From positions 1 to 12,291 of the forward strand of contig JABUEZ010000034.1 of NCBI GenBank assembly GCA_013314795.1: a stretch of DNA of 12,291 bases. The letters run 5' to 3'. The notes beneath the pieces are model-generated. The model was not told the origin of the DNA and searched no databases. It saw only the letters and a program-made list of their open reading frames with translations. Positions 7,899 through 12,291 of this stretch are shown here, one piece after another. Numbering within the stretch: position 1 is the stretch's first letter; each line of letters opens with the position of its first letter. The DNA comes from Candidatus Profundicultor aquiphilus (GTDB taxonomy: Bacteria; Atribacterota; Atribacteria; Atribacterales; Caldatribacteriaceae). The translations under genes were made by a program, and so were the position numbers.

Positions 7899-8226
7899 GT
7901 TTCACAGCCTCCTTTAGTTGTAGAACATCCGTGAGGAAAATACGAAACTTTTCTTGATTTCCTTCCTGGAGTAAAGACGCAATCTCGCGGAGTTTCGCCT
8001 GAAATCGATCAATATCGACAATGATCCTTTTTCGATTGGCCCAGAATATATCCATCCATATCTCGGGACAGGCACCAGCAATTCTTGTCCAGTCGCGAAA
8101 CGATTTACCACCGAACAGGACCCAGTCCTTGCGGTGCTCAAAAAAAGTTTCTAGATACACACTGGAAAGAAGGTGCGGCAGATGACTCACGGCAGCACAC
8201 ACTTCATCATGTTCCTCAGGAGTCAA
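7870..8226 (-). CDS. tyrA: Prephenate dehydrogenase, C-terminal (dimerisation) half, in a different frame from the N-terminal half
   Basis: This 118-aa frame is the C-terminal helical domain of TyrA, which forms the dimer and closes over the active site. It begins directly with the family's TPEEHDEVCAAVSHLPHLL block and continues with the GGKSFRDWTRIAGACPEIW segment, then IFWANRKRIIVDIDRFQAKL. In ordinary TyrA proteins this block follows the N-terminal domain without a break. Here it sits in a different frame, joined at a run of nine T's. The only start codon at the join is TTG, overlapping the preceding TGA (TTGA, 8223-8226). CAGG seven bases upstream is at best a weak SD. The domain is otherwise intact and reaches a normal stop overlapping aroC. 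It may be joined to the N-terminal half by slippage, translated by re-initiation, or split only by a base-calling error. Confidence 0.9.
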   Translation of the reverse strand: MTPEEHDEVCAAVSHLPHLLSSVYLETFFEHRKDWVLFGGKSFRDWTRIAGACPEIWMDIFWANRKRIIVDIDRFQAKLREIASLLQEGNQEKFRIFLTDVLQLKEAVKREIEFQDRG

Positions 8227-8735
8227 AAAAAAACCTGTCCCCCTAAAATTCCGGCAACTTCAAAAATCAGTTCTCGAGTTTCTTCTCTCACAGAAACCGG
8301 GGAGACGAGAACTGGAACTCCCCGAAATAAACCTCGTTCGGCGTTTTCAATACCTCCTTCTTCTTTCCCTCCCATGGGATGAAAACCAATATATTCCCAA
8401 GGTAAACCGTCTCTCTGGATCTCGGCAAAAATCCATTCTTTAACACTGCCCACATCGAGAATAAGCGTGTGAGGAGAAAGAAAGGGCTTCATCTGGCTAA
8501 ACACTTCTGGAATCGCTCTGACAGGTGTAGCCAGAAAGACAACGTCCGCTCCCCGCACGACCTCTTCAAAATCAAGCGCCACATCGATTGCACCTTTTTC
8601 TAGAGCCCTCAGCACGACTTCGGGACTCACGTCATAACCCCGAATCACCTTCTTGCGTGACCAGGCCGAAAGATCCATTCCTAGAGATCCCCCAATTAAA
8701 CCCAGCCCAATGATGGAAATGGTCAGCTGTTCCAA
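8223..8735 (-). CDS. tyrA: Prephenate dehydrogenase, N-terminal NAD(P)-binding half
   Basis: TyrA oxidatively decarboxylates prephenate to 4-hydroxyphenylpyruvate, the committed step to tyrosine. This 170-aa frame holds the Rossmann domain with GLGLIGGS (10-17), ATPVRAIPEV (69-78), DVGSVK (94-99) containing a conserved Ser97, and the active-site GFHPMGGKEEGG (117-128) with His119. The frame ends with GGQVFF and a TGA at 8223-8225, immediately after a run of nine T's (8225-8233). In the family this position continues to a 'xTPEEHD' block, which is found in the neighbouring frame. The start is TTG at 8735, one base after the aroF stop, with an AAGGGAG SD upstream. Without the second half the protein would lack the dimer domain and is unlikely to be a normal enzyme. 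Confidence 0.92.
   Translation of the reverse strand: MEQLTISIIGLGLIGGSLGMDLSAWSRKKVIRGYDVSPEVVLRALEKGAIDVALDFEEVVRGADVVFLATPVRAIPEVFSQMKPFLSPHTLILDVGSVKEWIFAEIQRDGLPWEYIGFHPMGGKEEGGIENAERGLFRGVPVLVSPVSVREETRELIFEVAGILGGQVFF
8225..8233 (-). other. Homopolymer run (T9 in the coding strand) at the tyrA frame break
   Basis: Nine consecutive T's in the coding strand (A's on +) sit exactly where the two TyrA halves change frame. With nine, the reading is GTT TTT TTT TGA (stop). With ten it is GTT TTT TTT TTG ACT CCT GAG, giving ...QVFFLTPEEHD. That matches the usual spacing between the G-A/G-x-V strand and the TPEEHD block in the family. Runs of this length are known sites of RNA polymerase slippage and also of sequencing or assembly length errors. 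Confidence 0.85.
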
Positions 8736-8736
8736 C

Positions 8737-9753
8737 TCAGATCTCCCTTCCTACAAGTGGGGCGAAACGCCTCAAATCACGAACAAGAGAGAAAAACTGA
8801 TCCGGAGAGATAGATTGAGGTCCGTCAGAAAGCGCTTCCACAGGATTGGGATGAACCTCAACTAAAAGCCCATCTGCCCCCACAGCCAGAGCAGCAAGAC
8901 ACATGGGATGGACCAGGTCGCTGCGTCCGGTACCATGACTGGGGTCAACCAGAATGGGAAGATGACTCTTCTTTTTAACCAGCGGAATACAGCTCAAATC
9001 CAGGGTATTGCGTGTGGCAGGCTCAAAAGTTCGAATGCCCCGCTCACAGAGCACCACCTGGTAGTTGCCCTGAGCAAGAATGTACTCTGCCGACATCAGC
9101 ATTTCATCTATAGTATTCATCATACCCCGCTTGAGCAGTACCGGTTTTCGGAGTTTACCCACCGCTTCAAGCAACCGGAAGTTTTGCATATTTCGCGCTC
9201 CAATCTGAATCATATCGGCATATTCGGCAACCATGGGAAGCTCCTCAATCCCCAGCGCTTCAGTCACGATTGGGAGACCAGTCAGCTCCCTCGCTCGGGC
9301 CAGCAGTTTCAACCCTTCTTCTCCCAAACCCTGAAAACTATAAGGAGAGGTCCGGGGTTTGAAAGCCCCACCCCGCAATATTTTCCCCCCAGCTTCCTTG
9401 ACTCGAAAAGCGGTCTCCATAACCTGAGTTTCTGACTCTACCGCACACGGCCCGGCAATAATCACAAATTTTCCGGGGCCAATTTCCACGTCGTTCACCC
9501 GAACCACGGTATCCTGCTCACGAAATTCGCGACTGGTTAATTTATACGGAGTCAAAATGGGGATAACTCTCTCTACAAAAGGTAAAACCCCAATTTTCTC
9601 CTCCAGATTCACACCCCGTTCATCACCGATGGCACCGATAATGGTTCTCTCTGTGCCTTGAGAAATATGCACCCCAAAACCCAACTTTTTGAGTCTCCTG
9701 ACCACCTCTTCAATTTCCTGTGGCGCGGCACCACTTCTGAGAACAATAATCAT
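8737..9753 (-). CDS. aroF: 3-deoxy-7-phosphoheptulonate (DAHP) synthase, type I-beta with N-terminal regulatory domain
   Basis: This enzyme joins phosphoenolpyruvate and erythrose-4-phosphate in the first step of the shikimate pathway. At 338 aa it has the architecture of the Thermotoga maritima enzyme. A ferredoxin-like/ACT-like regulatory domain at about 1-70 is followed by the TIM-barrel from about residue 80. The metal ligands are all present: Cys103 in IAGPCAVES, His273 in DPSHGTGR, Glu299 in LVEVHPNP and Asp310 in ALSDGPQS. The substrate-binding GGAFKPRTSPYSFQG (128-142) is also seen. In T. maritima the N-terminal domain mediates feedback inhibition by tyrosine and phenylalanine; the same is likely here given tyrA next door (inference). 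The ATG has a strong AGGAGGG SD and overlaps the rlmN stop by 4 bases (ATGA, 9750-9753). Confidence 0.97.
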   Translation of the reverse strand: MIIVLRSGAAPQEIEEVVRRLKKLGFGVHISQGTERTIIGAIGDERGVNLEEKIGVLPFVERVIPILTPYKLTSREFREQDTVVRVNDVEIGPGKFVIIAGPCAVESETQVMETAFRVKEAGGKILRGGAFKPRTSPYSFQGLGEEGLKLLARARELTGLPIVTEALGIEELPMVAEYADMIQIGARNMQNFRLLEAVGKLRKPVLLKRGMMNTIDEMLMSAEYILAQGNYQVVLCERGIRTFEPATRNTLDLSCIPLVKKKSHLPILVDPSHGTGRSDLVHPMCLAALAVGADGLLVEVHPNPVEALSDGPQSISPDQFFSLVRDLRRFAPLVGREI

Positions 9754-10784
9754 GTTTTACCCTCCTGAATCCGATACAATTCTCCACAGGAGGCCTGGAT
9801 TCCCCGTCCCCGCGATTTTCTGACCGTGACATTGATCCTATTCTCCTTGAGAATCCTCACAAACCGCTCTATCCGCTCTGAAGAAGCAGGACGAAACGAA
9901 GAACCTGCCACCTGATTGCCTGGAATGATATTTACATGCACCAGCATTTCCACCAGAAGACGAGCCAGAGCATGCGCATCTTTTGCACTATCGTTGACAT
10001 CTTGCCACAGCGTGTATTCTACCGTAACCCTCCGATTGGTAAGAGTAATATACTCTCGCACCGACCTCAAGACCGAAGATAAAGGATAAATTCTATTAAG
10101 CGGCACAAGCAAAGATCGTAAATCATTGTCGGGGGCATGAAGAGAAACGGCCAGGTTCACTTCCTTAAAATCTCGACCAAGCTGTACAATTGCCCCGGGA
10201 ACACCTACAGTTGAAACCGTAATTCTCCGAGATCCAATCCGTAAGCCCTCCCGCGCATTGATCACTCGAAGGGCCTTTGAAAAATGGTCATAGTTCAAAA
10301 GAGGTTCTCCCATACCCATGAAAACCAGATTTTCAACCTTTAAACGGCGTTCCCGTTCAACCAGCCACACCTCTTCGACGATCTCCTGAAAGTTTAAATT
10401 CCTTTTAAATCCAGTTCGGCCCGTGGCGCAAAACGGACACCCCACCGGACAACCAACCTGCGAAGAAACACACAGGGTATTCCTTCCTCGGTGAGGGATC
10501 AGAACCTCTTCAACGGCATTTCCATCATGCAGGGTGAGCAAAAATTTTTCGGCACCATCCTGAGAACGCAATCTTTCCTTAATATGTAATTCCCCAACCT
10601 GGAAAGATTCGGCAAGTGCCCTTCGCAACTTTACTGGAAGGTCAGTCATATCCTCAAAACAGGAAACCCCTCTCTGATAGAGCCATAAAGCAACCTGCCG
10701 AGCTCGATAAGCAGGCTCCCCTCTTTCCTCAAACCAGGAAAAAAGATCCTGAGGCAACAAACCAACGATATTCCGCTTTCCCAA
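9750..10784 (-). CDS. rlmN: Dual-specificity 23S rRNA/tRNA adenine-C2 methyltransferase RlmN (radical SAM)
   Basis: RlmN methylates C2 of A2503 in 23S rRNA and of A37 in some tRNAs, using two AdoMet and a [4Fe-4S] cluster. I choose the TTG at 10784 (344 aa). AGGAGG ends 6 bases before it, and the protein then begins MGKRNIVGL, as is usual in the family. An ATG at 10790 touches the SD with no spacing, and a TTG at 10817 has no SD. With this numbering the radical-SAM cysteines are Cys112, Cys116 and Cys119 (CPVGCPFC). The two catalytic cysteines are Cys105 (TLCVSSQVG) and Cys333 (QASCGELY), with the same spacing as Cys118 and Cys355 in E. coli. The GMGEPLLNYD motif is also present. It is the first gene of the - strand train. 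Confidence 0.96.
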   Translation of the reverse strand: MGKRNIVGLLPQDLFSWFEERGEPAYRARQVALWLYQRGVSCFEDMTDLPVKLRRALAESFQVGELHIKERLRSQDGAEKFLLTLHDGNAVEEVLIPHRGRNTLCVSSQVGCPVGCPFCATGRTGFKRNLNFQEIVEEVWLVERERRLKVENLVFMGMGEPLLNYDHFSKALRVINAREGLRIGSRRITVSTVGVPGAIVQLGRDFKEVNLAVSLHAPDNDLRSLLVPLNRIYPLSSVLRSVREYITLTNRRVTVEYTLWQDVNDSAKDAHALARLLVEMLVHVNIIPGNQVAGSSFRPASSERIERFVRILKENRINVTVRKSRGRGIQASCGELYRIQEGKT

Positions 10785-10862
10785 ATCCATCCTCCTCAGA
10801 GAGAACCGTATCCCCAAGTTTACTCAAAAATCGAGGAACAACTCAACAATCCAAACAGGTCA

Positions 10863-10871
10863 CCTATATCA
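10863..10871 (-). promoter_or_regulatory. Possible extended -10 promoter element for the rlmN-pcm transcription unit
   Basis: On the - strand the sequence reads TGATATAGG, a TGn extension followed by four of six matches to TATAAT, about 80 bases before the chosen rlmN start. No good -35 is seen 16-18 bases upstream. A second weak option is TTGATA at 10911-10916 with GATAAA 19 bases downstream. The region must hold the promoter because rlmN is divergent from the next gene, but the exact site is uncertain. Confidence 0.25.
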
Positions 10872-10921
10872 CGTAAAAATTTCACTTTATCCTTGTTAAG
10901 GAGCCCAAAGTATCAACTTAT

Positions 10922-10949
10922 TTTACAATACCAATTTTTATTTTAAAAT
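10922..10949 (+). promoter_or_regulatory. Sigma-70-type promoter for the DksA/TraR-like gene
   Basis: A -35 element TTTACA (10922-10927, five of six) and a -10 element TAAAAT (10944-10949, five of six) are separated by 16 A/T-rich bases. Transcription would begin near 10956. That leaves about 15 bases before the ATG at 10971, and only about 6 before the ATG at 10962, so it also helps choose the start. Confidence 0.55.
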
Positions 10950-10970
10950 AGTAATGAAGGGATGGTGAAA

Positions 10971-11327
10971 ATGGAGGACCGAGAAAAGAGCGAATTCCAA
11001 AAACAACTTTTTGAACTTCGCGCCCGAATATTGCAAATCCTGGAAATCAAAAATTCCTATGCGAAAGAGTATAATCCCCTAAAGGATTCTCGAGACGAAG
11101 CAGACCTGGGAAACGCAACGCTTGATATGGAACTTGAACTTTCTTCCAAACGGACTCTCCAGGAAACTCTGGAAATGGTAGAGAAGGCACTTAAAAGACT
11201 GGAGACCGGAACCTACGAAATCTGCGAAATTTGCAGGCGAAAAATCCCTCTCAATCGCTTAAAGAGCATCCCGTACACATCCTACTGTGTTGAGTGTCAA
11301 ACAAAATTAGAGCACACCGGGCAATAA
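10971..11327 (+). CDS. DksA/TraR C4-type zinc-finger family protein
   Basis: This is a small cytosolic protein of 118 aa from the ATG at 10971. An in-frame ATG at 10962 would add three residues, but GAAGGG lies 9 bases before 10971 and the promoter position favours the shorter form. The N-terminal part is a long, charged helix pair (coiled coil) containing an acidic turn, SRDEADLGNATLDMELEL. The C-terminal part has the zinc finger YEICEICRRKIPLNRLKSIP followed by YCVECQ, with four cysteines as C-x2-C...C-x2-C. Proteins of this family enter the secondary channel of RNA polymerase and change initiation, often with ppGpp; others are of unknown role. This one resembles the short DksA/TraR or YteA-like members more than E. 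coli DksA (151 aa). It is monocistronic and convergent with speD. Confidence 0.9.
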   Translation: MEDREKSEFQKQLFELRARILQILEIKNSYAKEYNPLKDSRDEADLGNATLDMELELSSKRTLQETLEMVEKALKRLETGTYEICEICRRKIPLNRLKSIPYTSYCVECQTKLEHTGQ

Positions 11328-11365
11328 AAAAGGGCGAGCCTGATTTTTTGTCCTGGCTCGCCCTT
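11326..11365 (-). terminator. Rho-independent terminator of speD
   Basis: An inverted repeat has arms AAGGGCGAGCC (11330-11340) and GGCTCGCCCTT (11355-11365), an 11-bp perfect stem with a 14-base loop. On the - strand it is followed by a run of T's (complement of the A's at 11326-11331). It lies just after the speD stop. On the + strand no T-run follows, so it is mainly a terminator for speD, although it also sits directly after the stop of the convergent zinc-finger gene. Confidence 0.85.
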
Positions 11366-11381
11366 AAAGAAACGAAGTCAG

Positions 11382-11831
11382 TCAAGTGTGGACCATTTTT
11401 TCCAGATTCTGTAATCTTTCCTCCAGAACGAGAGGAATAACCGAAGGGATCTCCTTGGGGTATTCAATTCCTCGATCGAAAACTTGGTGGCAGAAATCGG
11501 TAAGATGGAAATATTCGGTGAGATTACGAATCGCTTCTTCGACGTCAAAGGGCTTGCAAGAGAAAATGTCAACACTCACATAGCCCTGAGCCGGAAAAGT
11601 ATGAATGCTGATGTGACTCTCGGCAATAATCACAATTCCAGAAATACCACCTTCTTGTGGCGAACCACCCTGGTACTGAAAAACATATGGAGCGGTAACC
11701 TTAGTCATCCCCATGTGGACAGGAAAGCTATCCAGAAAATTGCGAATCCGATCCAGGCTACCAATGGCATTCAAATCCTGAGTGTACCCATCAAGAACCA
11801 GGTGCATCCCAATTTCAAGCATTTTCTCCAT
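11382..11831 (-). CDS. speD: S-adenosylmethionine decarboxylase proenzyme, class 1B
   Basis: This enzyme (also called SpeH in Bacillus) decarboxylates AdoMet to give the aminopropyl donor for spermidine synthesis. It is a pyruvoyl enzyme made by self-cleavage. I place the start at the ATG at 11831 (149 aa), 6 bases after an AAGGGAGGG SD. The frame runs on to 11891, but those residues come from the terminator palindrome and are not family-like. With this numbering cleavage is between Glu71 and Ser72 in IIAESHISIHTF, so Ser72 becomes the pyruvoyl group. His77 (processing) and Cys92 (VDIFSC, proton donor) match His68 and Cys83 of the T. maritima enzyme. The N-terminal and C-terminal parts are somewhat longer than in Bacillus. 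No spermidine synthase gene is adjacent in the window. Confidence 0.96.
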   Translation of the reverse strand: MEKMLEIGMHLVLDGYTQDLNAIGSLDRIRNFLDSFPVHMGMTKVTAPYVFQYQGGSPQEGGISGIVIIAESHISIHTFPAQGYVSVDIFSCKPFDVEEAIRNLTEYFHLTDFCHQVFDRGIEYPKEIPSVIPLVLEERLQNLEKMVHT

Positions 11832-11876
11832 AGTTATCCCTCCCTTCACAAGGATTGAGATCAAAATTAACAGAGC

Positions 11877-11914
11877 AAAAACGATGGTCACGGTAGGTAC
11901 CTACCGTGACCATC
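11877..11914 (-). terminator. Intrinsic terminator/attenuator: perfect 32-bp palindrome plus U-run, before speD
   Basis: Bases 11883-11914 form a perfect 32-bp palindrome centred between 11898 and 11899 (each half 16 bases, GATGGTCACGGTAGGT and its complement). On the - strand it is followed after one G by five T's (11877-11881), the form of a Rho-independent terminator. There is no T-run on the + strand side. It ends about 50 bases before the speD start, so it either stops a leader transcript as an attenuator or ends a separate small RNA. As DNA it could also be an operator, but the directional T-run favours termination. Confidence 0.75.
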
Positions 11915-12114
11915 AAGTATTTAATTCAACCCACCACTTCTCAAATGTAATCAGCGCTCCCCCCTTTCGAACCCGGTACAACCGGACCAAAGATGAGAGA
12001 CACTCCCCGCAGGGAAAGGGTAATTCCCTTCTTGGGTGTTTCTGGAGGGAAAAACTACGACACTCAGTTATCTCTGAGGTCTTTGATGACCCTCTTCCAC
12101 CCCCTTACGTATTC
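11882..12114 (-). ncRNA. Structured leader RNA or small RNA upstream of speD, class not recognised
   Basis: About 230 bases lie between a consensus promoter and an intrinsic terminator, with no convincing ORF. Several pairings are visible: 12098-12102 with 12034-12038, and 12090-12094 with 12045-12049. Inside them is a hairpin at 12063-12078 (CTCAG/CTGAG). A hairpin at 12016-12030 (5-bp stem) competes with a 7-bp pairing of 12014-12020 with 11962-11968. A further hairpin lies at 11973-11985 (CCGGT/ACCGG). Such alternative pairings plus a terminator before speD suggest a riboswitch or attenuator. I could not match it to SAM, TPP, FMN, cobalamin, lysine, T-box, 6S or SRP RNA patterns. It could also be an independent small RNA. 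Confidence 0.5.
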
Positions 12115-12120
12115 GCAGTT

Positions 12121-12148
12121 ATTATATAATTTGTCCCCCCAATGTCAA
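12121..12148 (-). promoter_or_regulatory. Consensus sigma-70-type promoter for the speD leader
   Basis: On the - strand there is a perfect TTGACA (complement of 12143-12148) and a perfect TATAAT (complement of 12121-12126) with a 16-base spacer, so transcription should start near 12114. The -10 lies in a self-complementary ATTATATAAT (12121-12130), so a TATAAT also reads on the + strand at 12125-12130. That side has no matching -35. Confidence 0.8.
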
Positions 12149-12291
12149 TTACCTGGACAAAATTTTTTGTAGATAGACCAGAGTTTCGTTCACAGTACTT
12201 CAAAAAGTTGAAGGAGGTCTTGCAAAGGGTGGGTATCCCCTCGGTATTATCGGTATGGCAAAATCCCAATACCCAGAAAGGAGGAACGCCC
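12142..12291 (+). CDS. Possible start of an unidentified gene running off the right edge
   Basis: An ATG at 12142 opens a frame of 50 codons without a stop up to the window end. It begins MSITWTKFFVDRPEFR and is rich in charged and aromatic residues. There is no SD before the ATG. The only nearby + strand promoter element is a TATAAT at 12125-12130, which would give an almost leaderless message, and the ATG overlaps the -35 of the opposite promoter. A strong SD, AAGGAGGT at 12211-12218, precedes an in-frame GTG at 12229 by 10 bases, a second possible start. No family is recognised. It may equally be a non-coding leader of the gene to the right. Confidence 0.3.
   Translation, partial: MSITWTKFFVDRPEFRSQYFKKLKEVLQRVGIPSVLSVWQNPNTQKGGTP
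12277..12284 (+). promoter_or_regulatory. Strong ribosome binding site at the window edge
   Basis: AAAGGAGG ends 7 bases before the last base of the window, the ideal distance for a start codon at 12292. It suggests that a + strand gene begins just outside the window, which would make the open frame at 12142 either a short upstream gene or leader sequence. Confidence 0.45.

Noticed and set aside
11832..11891. N-terminal extension of speD up to a GTG at 11891 (20 extra residues, hydrophobic, signal-like).
   Set aside because: The extra codons come from the terminator palindrome and U-run. A strong SD stands directly before the ATG at 11831, where the family-like sequence begins.
11965..11973. 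A tRNA T-loop-like GGTTCGAAA on the - strand within the speD leader.
   Set aside because: The flanking bases do not form a 5-bp T-stem, and no acceptor, anticodon arm or CCA context is present, so it is not a tRNA or tmRNA end.
12078..12105. A GGGUGGAA segment in the leader resembling part of a T-box sequence.
   Set aside because: The segment lies at the start of the leader rather than next to the terminator, and the specifier stem and UGGN antiterminator bulge were not found.
11782..12129. Open + strand frame of 115 codons across the speD leader.
   Set aside because: It overlaps the speD 5' end, the terminator palindrome and the leader antisense, has no SD, and shows no protein-like pattern.

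Overview
The window looks like a compact bacterial chromosome segment with moderate GC, short or negative intergenic gaps, strong Shine-Dalgarno sequences and frequent GTG/TTG starts. Nothing in it looks like phage, an IS element or CRISPR. The type I-beta DAHP synthase has the same length and ligand spacing as the Thermotoga maritima enzyme. With the bacterial class-1B AdoMet decarboxylase and the SurE/acylphosphatase/Pcm trio, this suggests a deep-branching, perhaps thermophilic anaerobe (Atribacterota, Thermotogota or Dictyoglomota are my guesses). The phylum assignment is inference only.

Layout. (1) Positions 3-1560, + strand: the tail of a small membrane protein overlapping a sodium:solute symporter. 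(2) Positions 1571-10784, - strand: one continuous gene train, read from right to left: rlmN, aroF, tyrA (in two frames), aroC, a DegT aminotransferase, a Gfo/Idh oxidoreductase, a COG2509-type flavoprotein, surE, acylphosphatase and pcm. Almost every junction is an overlap or a gap of a few bases, so it is probably one transcription unit. (3) Positions 10785-10970: a divergent control region with a good promoter for a DksA/TraR-type zinc-finger protein (10971-11327, +). (4) Positions 11326-12148, - strand: speD with its terminator, preceded by a long structured leader that ends in a perfect 32-bp palindrome plus U-run and starts at a consensus promoter. (5) Right edge: an open + reading frame of 50 codons and a strong SD 7 nt before the end.

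How the genes work together. aroF, tyrA and aroC give the first and last steps of chorismate synthesis and the branch to tyrosine. The aminotransferase/oxidoreductase pair is the usual combination for making an amino sugar nucleotide. surE, acyP and pcm are housekeeping or damage-repair enzymes often found near each other. rlmN heads the train and modifies rRNA/tRNA.

The two most interesting points are the split of tyrA exactly at a run of nine T's, where one extra T restores a normal full-length enzyme, and the promoter-leader-terminator arrangement in front of speD, which looks like an attenuator/riboswitch or a stand-alone small RNA that I could not match to a known class.
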